Origin: Calliopum simillimum
Taxonomy: Eukaryota; Arthropoda; Insecta; Diptera; Lauxaniidae
Assembly (NCBI GenBank): GCA_951812925.1
Contig: OX638370.1
Location: 92,208,897-92,272,896 of the forward strand
Direction of reading: 5' to 3'
DNA: 64,000 nt
The notes beneath the pieces are model-generated. The model saw only the letters and a list, made by a program, of their open reading frames with translations, searched no databases and was not told the DNA's origin. The translations under genes were made by a program, and so were the position numbers. Position 1 is the stretch's first letter. Every line of letters begins with the position of its first letter. Positions 50,577 to 61,019 of this stretch are shown here, piece by piece.

Positions 50577-51181
50577 TTTTAATAAGCATGGAAATATTTA
50601 TAAATTTTCTTTATTAACACTTTTCTGTGGTCATGAACGCCGTTATAAGTTATAAAATATGTATTTTTGGATCTTTCTGAACCTAAATATACCAAAAAAC
50701 GAAGCTTAGCCATAAAAGTTATTGATATAACTTAATACAGCGTATTTAAATTGTATTTACTGCCCGGAACTTTTCAATGTCAAAAAAAATTCTGATTCGA
50801 GCTCTCCGATTTTTATTGTTGAGAATCAACCTCCAGTTTTGAATTTTAGTTTCTCAAACAATAATCTAGCCAACCAAACGAGTCGTGAAGACTTTTTTCC
50901 GATTATTTCGATTTTTCAAAGCTCTTACACTTCATGAAAAGCATAGGGATGATCCAAAAAAGCTCTGCAAACAGCCGCTTTTTCTTCTTAATTGATTCAT
51001 TATTGAGGGTTCTTTATAAAAATCATTAAAAGAGTCTTTTTCAGACACTAGTTTTCGAAAACAGAACTTTGAACCTACACAAACACTCACATAACATACT
51101 TTTTTGTGGGCTTACACAGGAAGGCTTTTACACATGTGTCAATGCGGACGCTAATTTTCTTATTTTATTTGTCAAGCACTA
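50577..51181. other. Start of inv intron, nothing recognised
   Basis: AT-rich unique DNA immediately downstream of exon 1 in transcript direction. No repeats or further exon seen. Confidence 0.4.
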
Positions 51182-51188
51182 ACTCACC
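51182..51188 (-). other. inv: inv exon 1 splice donor
   Basis: On the minus strand the sequence is TTCAG|GTGAGT, a near-consensus 5' splice site. The exon ends after the first base of a Gly codon (phase 1), right after SDRPSS. This is the place where engrailed-family genes carry their intron. Reading through gives only ELVLDK and a stop. Confidence 0.93.
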
Positions 51189-53147
51189 TGAACTAGGTCG
51201 ATCACTGTATCGCGTGCAGTAGACCCAAGCGGGCCAAACAATTGGACCACTACCACTAGCACCGGTACCGCCGCCATTGCTTGTACTGCTCGTTGAACTG
51301 CTACTGCTTGCAGCCCCTCCATTTCCATCACCAGCTGCATTATCTTGCGTCTGCTTAGAACTACCCTCCGTGCTACCACCCATAATTGGTGGAGCTGGAG
51401 AAACACTACAAACGGAAGCAGCACCTCCCGTCAGAGAGCATGGTGATTTTAACGCATCTGAATTACCGCCATATGTACTGCTTACCGCTGTGCTGCTGGA
51501 GTCATTACTATTCGTGCAGATGTTTGCTAACGATGTGGAAAAGTTGGACGCAACATTCCCCACGACGCTTGAGACAGCTGCAGTCATTTGGCTAGTCAGA
51601 TCCATAGGCGTAGTCGTTGTTGTTGCTGCAGCTCTACTGCTGCCACCGTTAGATTTTCTATTACGAGCGGAGTTTGCAGTACGCGCTGCCGCTCCTCCTC
51701 CGCGTATGCTGCCATTTGGCGTGCAATTAAGTGTACCGCCACCGCGTTTTAGAAGCGGATCGGTTATACGTCGACCAAAGTCTGCTTTCAGAATGTTGTC
51801 GATGCTAAATTTCAATGACGATTCATGCAGGTGGTTGTTATTGTTATTGTTGTTGATGTTGTTGTTATTCATATACGCTGCCGGCAAATGTGCTTGCATT
51901 TGCGCCTGTAGCTGATTAAGATTTGAGACACCGGAGTTAATCTGTCCGCCACTCATGCCAAACGCGGTCAACTTTGCCAACGCATCACCGCCGCTGCTCA
52001 ATTGTGCCGCAACAGCGGCTGCGGCGCCCAGTTGGGACATTTTTGAGATGGCAGATAGATGCGAGTGTATGCCTGAGTAATTTGGCGCTGCCTGTTGTGG
52101 TCGATAACTGGCACCGGTTATTGCCGTCGTTGGTGCTCCTCCAGTCGGTCGCAGTGTAAAAGCGCTAGCACGCGCTGCAGCCATTAGCTGCATTTGTTGC
52201 TTCATCAACTCTTCAGCATACAAATGAGATTTACGCAGCAGTTCCTCTTGAAATTGCGCCGGCACAACGTTTACACCAACGCCAGTACGTGGCGGTGGCA
52301 CCAGCGGTACTGGCATGCGTAAAACATTCGCCACTGTAAAAGGATCGAGCACTGTAGATGGACGCACATTCTGCTGCTGCGTGAGTTCTTCATCTAACTG
52401 TGTAGCATCGCAATCTGTGGAGACACTGGAACGCGCATCACTACCATTATCACCCGCACTTACATTACTAAATGCTGAAGGACGGCAAAGTGACATCATA
52501 TCACTTACATTCGTGAGAAGCAGACGTCGCGCTGGCAGGAAATTTGTGCTGCGTTCGTTTTTTTCCTCCACAGCGGGATCATCTTCTTGACCCACTGACA
52601 ACTCGCTGTCTTCGCTGCTACAGAGACTCACAGCATCCCGTTCATCATCGCTTTTATCTTCGACAAGATCTCCATCACAGGCAGTCGCCGCTACAATAAG
52701 CGAACGTCTGGTGGTGTCATCATCCTCCTCATCATCATCATCGATCATCACATGATCATCTTCAGCGGCGGTAGCAACATCCTCCTTCTCTAGCATATCC
52801 TCCTCGTTATCCTCATCCATTGCATCAATGCGTTGTCCAATGCCGCGGAAACCGCTCATCTCACTACAACCGCGCAGTGGTGATCTAGACTCCCCAATGG
52901 TGTCAATGGTCGTCGCCTTATCAGCAACGACGACGTTGCATAGACGCGGGCTGGTCACACCGTGTTTCTGCAGTAACAAATCATTTGGGTGCATTGTTGT
53001 CGGCGTATGTCGATAGAGTGCGAAAGCACGGCTGGCTGACGCGGCAGCTGCTGTAACAGGACGAGGACCAATATGACTTTCTTGCAGATTGTTGAGATTG
53101 TTTGAGACAGAGATGGCGGCAAGACGTGCGGATGCAATAGTTGACAT
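51188..53147 (-). CDS. inv: invected, first coding exon (homeodomain protein, partial)
   Basis: Invected is a nuclear transcriptional repressor, paralogous to Engrailed, acting in posterior compartments and neural cells. The exon encodes 653 full codons plus one base. Residues 1-8 are MSTIASAR, as at the start of fly Invected. An acidic stretch spans 108-145, ELSVGQE 182-188 and RPSAFS 222-227. LRKSHLYAEELMKQQ at 304-318 is specific to Invected rather than Engrailed. The Groucho-binding EH1 region FSIDNILKADF is at 447-457, SLANICTNSND at 539-549 and the EH2 (Exd-binding) WPAWVYCTRYSDRPSSG at 638-654. Asn (427-438) and Ser/Gly runs separate them. The homeodomain lies in later exons outside the recognisable sequence. 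The ATG at 53147-53145, in context TTTAAATG, is the natural start. The exon is longer than its Drosophila counterpart, mainly through low-complexity inserts. Identity is certain. Confidence 0.97.
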
Positions 53148-53787
53148 TTAAATTTGCGACGGTGAACAGTGTGTTACCGCTGATTCGCCGCAAGAGCGAA
53201 TGTTGTGCGTGATATTTGGCTTTGAACTGCGAATTGCGAAAATACCGACGGCAACACACTCTGCGGGAGAACAACACTTAACGGTGTTAAGTGTACAAAT
53301 TGTTGATATTAAACATTAAAATTCACTGAATGATAGCAAAATGTAAAATTTTTGCATTCACTTTTTGTCACTTTGAATCACTTTTTGTCTCAAATCGGAC
53401 TCTATTAAGTATAATGAGTTAAATCATTCGTTTCATTGCACTTTTCTGTGTAGTAGAACTATCGGAAAAACTGCTCACGAACACTCACTTTTTCTCACTT
53501 TTAGTCACTTTCACTCATTACATTACATCGAACTTGATTTGTCGAAAAGACAAAACATTAATTTCTCTTCTTGTGTACTCGCACAGTCACTTTATGTCAC
53601 TTTCTTTGCTCACTTTGTTTTCTTTCTCCCTTTCTTTTTACATTTTTCCCAACTTGTATTTTATTACCAATTTCTTTTTGCTTTTCCGTTAATTATCGGC
53701 CACGGTAATAAAAATTCAAAGCGCGACGCGCGTTAACTCGTTCGGTTTGGTTCTTCGTTCGTTGTGCACAGTCCGACCACGTCGTTT
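53148..53787 (-). promoter_or_regulatory. inv: inv 5' UTR region
   Basis: This is non-repetitive DNA directly upstream of the inv start codon, rich in 'agtgaNaaaaagtga' repeats (plus strand 'tcactttttgtcac', 53354-53625). If the initiator below is real, the 5' UTR is about 640 bases. Open frames here start at non-ATG codons or are on the wrong strand and are not called. Confidence 0.5.
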
Positions 53788-53793
53788 AACTGA
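53788..53793 (-). promoter_or_regulatory. inv: Candidate initiator TCAGTT for inv
   Basis: On the minus strand, CCTCAGTTAAACG contains a full match to the fly initiator TCA(G/T)T(T/C). It sits in the most GC-rich part of the upstream DNA ('gcgccacaccgcggcc' just upstream). No TATA box is seen, and I found no well-placed downstream promoter element. Only transcript ends would prove it. Confidence 0.3.
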
Positions 53794-54974
53794 GGCCGCG
53801 GTGTGGCGCTTTAATCGCGCTAACACACAAGAAGCTCAAAACCCGTCATCGTCGTCACACGTCATTGTATTTGTTGCTGCTGCTGCTCTTGCCCAATAGG
53901 CGGCGCATAAGATTGCACCAAAGAACATTTGTCTCACACACACAAATACACACAGAACATAGTGGTTTGGCGAGATTTTCGAATTTCTCGCCTTTGTGAG
54001 AGCGGGTGCTGCATCAGTGTTGGTGAGCGAGTCTGGTCTGAGTATGAATGGTGAGTGTGAGTTGCTGTTATCTCTGTGTGGTGTTGGTGGTGGTATATAC
54101 GACGTATAGTATTTTGCGTTACACATAAAATCAGCGGATTTTCGAAGAGGGCGTGCGCTGTGTTTCCACTCGTAGGTATAGTGTTCCCTTTTGCACAGCT
54201 GAGTGGTGCAAAGGTGTGATAACTGTTTTGTTGTTTTGTGTTGTGTTGTTATATTCACATCAACGGGTCCCCTTCAACAAAGTGGAAGTTGGGTTTATCT
54301 ATTTCCAGCTGACAGCTAAGGTTGCCATATACTCGTCGTAGATATGTAGAGCGGTGGCGTGCGTATGTTTGTGTTGTGTGTTTATTGTGTGTATTTGTTA
54401 ATTAAGTGCGCCTCCGACAGTTCTTGCCACTTATTTCATTGCAGTCTCTTCAAATTTACTCGTATCTGTATCTTTTTTTTTTTTTTTTTGTATTTCATTT
54501 TATTTATATCCTTCCATCTCTGGTGGTGCTGTCGGATGCGCATTGTTTGAATCGGTTTTCGGTTTCGGTGTTAATTTTTTGGCTCTTTTTGTGGCAGCAC
54601 AACTGCAGTAGTTTCTTTTATGCTGGAGTTCTTTTTGGTTTTTTATTATTTGAAATTATTTTATTTGTATATATGTAGATACAAGCATCTGTATGTCACA
54701 GTTGCCGCATTGCTTGGAAATTTAAAGCTTTAGCCTTTTGTGGAAAATTTCTTCTATTTAATTATGTTTTTCATGCAATATCGATTTTTTTTTTTTTTTT
54801 TTTTTTTGTAGAAAAATATTGACTTAATTCCGTTTTGAAACATCGTCCATTATAAACAGGGTGAGACAAGATTTAGTAGTGACCGATATACAGATTAGTT
54901 CTGTTTTCATTGCGTTATACTGTGATTTCCCAATCTATACCAAAATTTTTCCATTTTACATTTGTAGACATATT
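53794..54974. other. Upstream region of inv, possible promoter-proximal control DNA
   Basis: Unique sequence. It has a GAGAG site (53998), a GCCAT core as bound by Pho (54311), and GT/GGTGG-rich stretches (54040-54100). These motifs occur in engrailed-complex Polycomb response elements but are too short and few to call one. A 140-codon frame at 54258-53836 has no domain features. The AT-rich tail runs from 54470 to 54860. Confidence 0.35.
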
Positions 54975-55870
54975 GGGCCTTATCGTAAATAAATATTCTC
55001 GAGAATTTATTCGCAAACTCCCTGGTTTGCAATCGCAAAAAAAAATTCGTGGAAAGGGAAAATTCACTGGAAAATTATGTAATCGCCAATAAGATGGGAG
55101 CGAGTTTTTTCACTTTTATTTGTTAAATTTGCTCCTCAACATTTTGCTAGGGAGTACTAATGTATAAATGAATAATTATAAATAACGTTTGACAGATTAA
55201 AAACTTTAGTACAACAATTTTAAAGATTATTGAAATAGCTTTCATATGACACTAAAGTTTTTGTTATCCATCCAAGCGTTTCCAACTTATACTGGTTCTG
55301 CTAAAACTACTTTTCACTTAAACTTTTTTTTTTTAACTTTTTGATGCAAACTTTTGATTTTTCAAATCCACAGAAATGATTAAAAATACATTTTTTACTT
55401 TGAAAAGCAAAGCATTAATTTAAATTTCACTGCTGCAATTGCTTCTTTTTCTTCTTTTGCAATTGCTGTTTCTTGTATATCTTTTTTTTTAAGTCAGCTG
55501 TCAAAATCCAGTGGAAAATGGAAAAAAATGTCAACGATTTATGGAAAAAAGCGTTGCCACGCGTTTTTTTTTTGTGCAAAATGTCTACGTAATTGGAAAA
55601 AATCAGCGATCAGACTGGTTGTTTGCGCAAAATGTCAAAGATATGGGAAAGACACAGCGCTGCCAGATGTTGTTTTTGTGTAAAATGTCAACGCTCTTGG
55701 AAAAACGCAGCGTTGCAAACTGGTTATTTCTGGAAATGTCAACGATATTAAAATAAAAAAAAGTATCCCTGCAGGAAGGGGAGTTTCCATTAATGAAATA
55801 TTCACTACTTCCACTGCTCCTTCCCCGGGAGGGAGAGAATGGAACTCCCTTCAGATTTACGATAAGGCCC
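54975..55870 (+). mobile_element. TIR element with internal 52-bp repeats, copy 1
   Basis: 896 bp between GGGCCTTATCGTAAAT and its reverse complement. The 3-bp flanks are ATT on both sides (54972-54974, 55871-55873). The 3' half holds about 4.5 tandem units of some 52 bp, each with 'aaaatgtcaacg', 'ggaaaaa' and 'gcgttgcca/aa'. Frames across these units (55511-55756) are repeat artefacts. No transposase; superfamily unresolved. Confidence 0.82.
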
Positions 55871-55944
55871 ATTATCATATTCCATAGAGAACAAATTTTG
55901 CAAAATGCTATCATTTTGGAGTGAAAATGAGTGCAATACTTATT

Positions 55945-56845
55945 GGGCCTTATCGTAAATAAATATTCTCGAGAATTTATTCGCTTACTCCCTGGTTTGC
56001 AATCGCAAAAAAAATTTCGTGGAAAGAGAAAATTCACTGGAAAAATTATGTGATCGGCAATAAGTTGGGAGCGAGTTTTTTCACTTTTATTTGTTAAATT
56101 TGCTCCTCAACTTTTTGCTATTGAGTACTAAAGTATAAATGAATAGTTATAAATAACGTTTGACAAATTAAAAACTTTAGTACAACAATTTTAAAGCTTA
56201 TTGAAATAGCTTTCATATGACACTAAAGTTTTTAATATCCACCTAAGCGTTTCCATTTTATACTGGTTCCGCTAAAACAACTTTTCACTTAAATTTATTT
56301 TTTTTTTTTTTGCAACTTTTTGGTGCAATCTTTTGATTTTTGAAATCCACAAAAATGATTAAAAAGACATTTTTTACTTTAAAAAGCAAAGCATTAATGT
56401 AAATTTCACTGCTGCAATTGCTTATTTTTCTTCTTTTGCAATTGCTGTTTCTTGTTTATCTTTTTTTTATAAGTCAGCTGTCAATATCCAGTGGAAAATG
56501 GAAAAAAATGTCAACGATTTATGGAAAAAAGCGTTGCCACATGTTTTTTTTTTTGTGCAAAATGTCTACGAAATTGGAAAAAATCAGCGTTCAGATTGGT
56601 TGTTTGCGCAAAATGTCAAAGGTATGGGAAAGACTTAGCGTTGCCAGATGTTGTTTTTGTGTTTAAAAAGTCAACGCTCTTGGAAAAACACAGCGTTGCA
56701 AACTGGTTATTTCTGAAAATGGCAACGATATTAAAATAAAAACAGTATCCCTGCAGGAAGGGGAGTTTCCATTCATGAAATATTCACTACTTCCAGTGCT
56801 CCTTCTCCGGGAGGGAGAGAATGGAACTCCCTTCAGATTTACGAT
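55945..56845 (+). mobile_element. TIR element with internal 52-bp repeats, copy 2
   Basis: It is highly similar to copy 1 over its whole length and in the same orientation, 74 bp downstream. It starts GGGCCTTATCGTAAAT and ends 'cagatttacgat', so the last 7 bases of the right TIR are missing. Small indels separate the copies. It is either a second insertion or an old tandem duplication. Confidence 0.82.
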
Positions 56846-56936
56846 GCTTTTTTCCATTTCATATAAATCTTTATGCACGTTTTCATAAAATACATCTCTC
56901 AAAATAAATTCTCCATTTTTTTTGTACATCCCTGTA

Positions 56937-57677
56937 CACGGAGAAAAAAAATAGTACTTGCTACTTTATTTCTCATAAATTTTACCAGAATTTCAAGTCA
57001 GAATAGTGACAACTTTATACCGAAATAAATTTCACCTTACTTTTTTAGTCAATTCAGAATGTATGTTTGCTAGTTATTTTTATGAAAAAATTGGCGTGAT
57101 ATTTACCTTACTGTATAGTTCCAACAACAAAAAAAAAAAAAAAACCAAAAAAAAAAAATTTGCTGACCGGCGCTGGGTTCCGAACCCTGGCCCTTCCGTA
57201 TGATAGTCAGATACATATCCTCTGCGCTGCTCACGCATGTGATGTAGAAGCAAAAAAATTTGTATATAAAGAAAATGTCTGTCCAAAAATAGAAATTTTT
57301 ACTAAAATTATAAAAGTCAAAATGATTTTATATTTTTATGATATTTACCTTACTCGAGTAAGGTGACAATTATGACACTCATTTTTGTGCGTGAAAAAAA
57401 TAAAGCTATTTTGAATAGAATTACATATAAAATCGAAATGGTCATACATTTTTTTTTCTGGAAGTATAAATTACTTTACATAAAGTCAAATGTAGGAAAT
57501 TTATAGTAAATATTCCTTTATTATTTAACTACATTTTATTTGTAAATATGACGTTAGGGATCCATCAAATAGTCCTTACGTAAGGTAAATTATATTTACT
57601 TGAAATTTAGTGTTGATTACTTTAATTTTTCGACTAGCCGAGTGGAGTAAAAATTATGATCCGTATTTTTCTCCGTG
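56937..57677. mobile_element. CACGGAG-ended element carrying a tRNA-like segment
   Basis: 741 bp bounded by CACGGAGAAAAA and its reverse complement. It is AT-rich and without an ORF of note. It shares its end sequence and design with the element at 38916-39473. It carries the tRNA-like stretch listed next, preceded on the plus strand by A-runs. Confidence 0.6.
57160..57245 (-). repeat. tRNA-Arg-like segment followed by T-run
   Basis: On the minus strand, 'gagcagcgcagaggatatgt' is A-box/D-arm-like, 'atctgactatcatacggaag' resembles an Arg-type anticodon arm, and 'ccagggttcggaaccc' is a paired TΨC arm. Then come 'agcgccggtcagc', 'aaa' and a long T-run. The acceptor stem is not convincing, so I call a tRNA-derived element, not a gene. 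Confidence 0.6.
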
Positions 57678-58971
57678 TGGGAACATAGGGTCAAAATAAC
57701 CATTTCGTCGAGTACAAGTCTTTTGCGATGGCTTTTGACGCACTTAAATTTTCTTCTCCAACAATTTTATATACTTTCATATACCCTATCGTCTAGTTTT
57801 GATTCCACTTAAGGTCTTGGAGGCAAACTTTATACCATTTGATATCGTCATCATAACCGTCATGAGCAGTGAACTTTCAGTATGCTTTTTAATCATTTGT
57901 ATACAAATAAATGCAATTTGTTTATTTAAAATCGTCCTGAAAAGAAATCGAAAAAGTTTAGGAATTTCATACTACTCTGGTTGTCCGATTTTTTCATGGA
58001 GTTGAACTGTGGAAACGGACTCCGCATTGAGAGATGATTTTATGTTTTTCCCAAGACCAAGCAAGACCAAGACAAAGACCAAGATTATTCCAATTTTTGT
58101 CTTGGTCTTGGTCACCTATTTAAAGATCAATTTTCATTTGAACATTTTGTGTGGTGCTATGAACCAATCCACCAAAACGGTTAGCACTACTGAAACTCAA
58201 GTGTATGAGTTGTCAGTGACGGGGCCTTTTGTCAAAGAACCAAACTACTAAACAGAGCGGTACGATTAATAAAATCAAACACTTCGCTGAGAAAATCGTT
58301 TGGTTCTTCAAATAGCATTGACGCATCTCCATAATAAGTTCAAAAGGATCTAAAAGCTTCTCCTTAAATAAGACTACATTTCAAACACTCGTATTGAGCC
58401 TCAAAGAGGTTAATAGTTAAGTGAAACATCTTTTTTATACAAAGAATCCTAAATCGGTGAAACTTATTTTTTATTCACAGAATCCCAGATCGGAGATTTC
58501 GGTCAAAAGGGGAACTGTATTTGATGAAGATTAAATTAAGTGAAGCCCGCCAAACAGTATACTGGATCACGATTCGTTAAGGTGACATTTTGACCATTTT
58601 CATTGTTGATATAACCAAAAAACTATAAATTTCATATGTTTGGTTATTTAATAAAACTCTTTCGAAATGTTTCTAAAAGAATAAATAGCTATAAAGAAGA
58701 ACTGCAATCACAATCCAAAAAATGAAAGTGGGCGCAAATATATTTCCAATTTGTTAAACATAATTGCCAATAGGATTTGCTTAAATCCGTGCAAAAACAA
58801 CAATAGTAACATAAACTTATCACGATTTGCAACATCATTGGCAACTGTTGCTGATGATGCTGATCGTAACAGCCGAATGCAACGGTTTCTTGAAAAAAAA
58901 AAAAAAAAACCAAAATCCAATAAAATGTAGGCACTCAGTCTTCCATTGATTTTTTTCACTATTTCACTTAC
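57678..58971. other. Unique sequence; possible intron of the candidate gene at 59 kb
   Basis: No recognisable exon. It contains the first of two direct repeats (57990-58200) and the head-to-tail 'caagaccaagacaaagacc' with its inverted 'ggtcttggtc' (58050-58115), which could form a hairpin. Confidence 0.4.
57990..58200 (+). repeat. Direct repeat, copy 1 of 2
   Basis: It shares 'catggagttgaac', 'gactccgcattgagagatga', 'caagaccaagattattcca', 'aattttcatttNaacattttg' and 'gctatgaaccaatc' with 59753-59945, with about 15-20% difference by eye. Function unknown. Confidence 0.7.
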
Positions 58972-59025
58972 GCTCCCTGTATTGCCCTCTTCATCATCCA
59001 ACAAACTGTATTTCACCTGTGCCAT
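58972..59025 (-). CDS. Candidate first coding exon, unknown protein (18 residues)
   Basis: The ATG at 59025 opens MAQVKYSLLDDEEGNTGS and stops exactly at a consensus donor, AGC|GTAAGT (58971-58966), phase 0. The peptide is compact, acidic and free of low complexity, unlike the chance frames around it. It lies in less AT-rich unique DNA with a plausible 5' UTR to the right. I do not recognise the protein. A Y-x-x-Leu/di-leucine plus acidic pattern (YSLLDDEE) is common at cytoplasmic N-termini of membrane proteins, but that is only suggestive. It could belong to a separate gene whose next exon I cannot find, or to an alternative upstream start for a transcript through inv. The start context TCAGATG is mediocre. 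Confidence 0.38.
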
Positions 59026-59752
59026 CTGAGGAATTTTTCAATCTAAAACCGCCGCACATCTTTCAACAGCTAAAGCTAATCGCAGCACAATCGCACAATG
59101 TCCGTCCGTCTCTGAACGACGAAAAGTTCAAAGTTCATGCAGTTAAAACGTCATCCATAAACCTTTTTGGAAGTGGCTACAGGTAGATATTGGGGAAAAA
59201 CACGAATATTTCTATTTTTCACATTAACAAAGAAATTTGCATCTTCAAGCGCGCAAAAATTGATTTGTTCACTTTGCGCGCGCCATGCGCTTTAAGCCGC
59301 CAGCCAGCATTGATCGCATCGATCGGTGGTGATCAGCGATCGTTTTACTGTAGATAGATAGCAAATAGGCAAAGGAAAAGAAAGGAAGAAGCGCAAGAAA
59401 AAGAAGATGTAGTGCAAATAGAAAAATTTTGTAAGAATTATTATGGTGGAACATAAATTGCACCTGTTGCCGCTCTGTGTGTTGGTGAGTTTTTGCTAAA
59501 ACAAATTGCTAGAATTTTTTCAACAAGATGTAGCATCTTGTGAATGCTATAGAATGAAAGAAAGAGGATATTGAAGAAGAAGAAATTAAAAGAGAAGTTG
59601 AAGAATTTCTGTGGGACAAAATGAAAATCATTGTAAAAAGGAAAGAAGTGCAATACAACATGATCTCATGCTCTTTAATTACTTTCGCCTCTCAAAACTC
59701 ATAGTTTTCAAATATCGACTCTGAAGCTTCGCTTAGTCTACCCTTTAACTTT
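59026..59752 (-). promoter_or_regulatory. Upstream region of the candidate exon, GATC-rich
   Basis: Five GATC tetramers fall within 59310-59342, in a palindrome-like stretch (cgatcggtggtgatcagcga), next to 'gcgcgccatgcgc'. The composition is like the 18.7-20.3 kb block. Unique sequence; a promoter or enhancer is possible. Confidence 0.3.
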
Positions 59753-59945
59753 AGCATGGAGTTGAACAATGAAAACAGACTCCGCATTGAGAGATGATTT
59801 TACGTTTTTACCAAGACCGTATAGCAGTCTTGGATTTGATTATCATATTGAACAAGACCAAGATTATTCCATTTATAGATAAATTTTCATTTCAACATTT
59901 TGCATGGAGCTATGAACCAATCTATCAAAACTGTTAAAACCACTT
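59753..59945 (+). repeat. Direct repeat, copy 2 of 2
   Basis: Partner of 57990-58200 (see there). The two copies bracket the candidate exon at about 59 kb. Confidence 0.7.
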
Positions 59946-60539
59946 AATTCCCCGTACTCGAATTAGATAAGAATGATTCATTGCCCGTCAGAATGTGAAT
60001 CATGTGAATCTCAAAAAATCAAAAAAAAAAAAAAATGCATTTCGGTAGTGCTGTCGGATATTATGTTTATACCCTACAGCCAGGGTGTATTTGCTTTGTC
60101 CTTCCGTTTGTAACGCAGATAAGAAGAGTGGCAGGTAATAAAAAGTATATACAGTGTCGGCCAAAATCTAAGCACCCCCTAAGGAAATTTTTTCTAACAT
60201 CAAATTTTTTTTGAGAAAACGACGTTATTGAGTTAGTTTACGTGTTTATTTTATTTATTTGTAAACATATTATTGACAAACAAAAACTTAAAAAATTCAG
60301 GGTTTTAAAAATTAAGAGTTAACATATAATAAACATTAAAATTTAGAAACTTCATCGGACAAAACTAAAGCACCCCCATCTTAACATTTAATAAAAACTT
60401 TTGAAATTAATATTTAGTTGAAAACCCTTTATACTGGGTAACATTAGCACATCTTTAAAGCATAGAGGACATTATATTATTAATGATGTCCTGCGATATC
60501 ACTTCCTAAGGCTATTTTCACAGCTTCAAATAGATTTTT

Positions 60540-60870
60540 CTTGGTTTTGCAATTTTCTTTGTAGATTTTCGTGTTAATGATCTCGCAGAGGTTCTCAATG
60601 AGATTCAACTCTGTCAACTGTCCAGGCCAACCAAGAGCTTGTATCCCATTGCTCTGAAACCTAGCTTTACAATTTTAAGTGGTATGTGTTTGGATCGTTG
60701 TCCTGTTGAAACCTCCATTTAAGTGGTATCTCTTGATCGGCATTAGGTATGTCAAAGCGCATAAAACAATCCATAATTCCTTTAGTCTAATGAATTGGCC
60801 CACTCTCTGACCACAGAAAAAACCTCAGACCATTACAATCCGTCCTCCGTGCTTTACAGAGGCTTTGCAA
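60540..60870 (-). pseudogene. Tc1-like (DD34E) transposase fragment, left arm
   Basis: This is the mirror image of the right-arm fragment: QQDNDPN reads on the minus strand around 60708-60690, and KASVKHGG around 60870-60840. It has similar but not identical lesions, showing the arms have drifted since the inversion arose. Confidence 0.8.
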
Positions 60871-61019
60871 AACTTTGGTTTCAATCTTTTTTATTTTGGA
60901 CTGCGTACTCGCCTTAATTCATCTGAATCTTTGATATCATGCTACGAACCCAAGTCCTACGAATCCAAGTACTACAAATTCAAGTATATTATAAAAGATT
61001 CGGATGGAATAAGGCGAGT

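Larger units (their letters stand above)
1..51187 (-). other. inv: invected intron 1 (partial, runs off the window)
   Basis: Everything left of the inv exon-1 donor is read as one intron on the minus strand. I looked for a homeodomain exon (engrailed-class KRPRTAF and WFQNKRAK stretches, reverse-complemented) and saw none. The 6-bp RS-coding microexon described for insect invected genes is too short to find by eye. The intron would therefore be at least 51 kb. Most of it is transposon-derived, with unique islands near 1-2.3, 13-15.6, 18-20.4, 23.5-25.7, 43.3-46 and 48-50 kb. That no other gene lies inside is an inference from the absence of recognisable coding sequence. Confidence 0.7.

Noticed and set aside
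1..51187. Homeobox exon and RS microexon of inv
   Set aside because: I searched by eye for the reverse complement of engrailed-class homeodomain codons and saw none. A 6-bp exon cannot be recognised without transcript data.
51277..51915. 212-codon open frame on the plus strand, opposite inv exon 1
   Set aside because: It is the antisense of well-matched inv coding sequence. Its Leu/Val/Ala runs come from Ser/Gly/Asn codons of inv, and it does not begin at ATG.
53836..54258. 140-codon minus-strand frame upstream of inv
   Set aside because: No domain, odd composition (KTTKQ..., AAAATNT), and it lies in promoter/upstream DNA. I see no splice or start context.
55511..56739. Similar 81-82-codon frames in the two TIR elements
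   Set aside because: They simply translate the 52-bp tandem units. The frames start at different points and are not kept between units.
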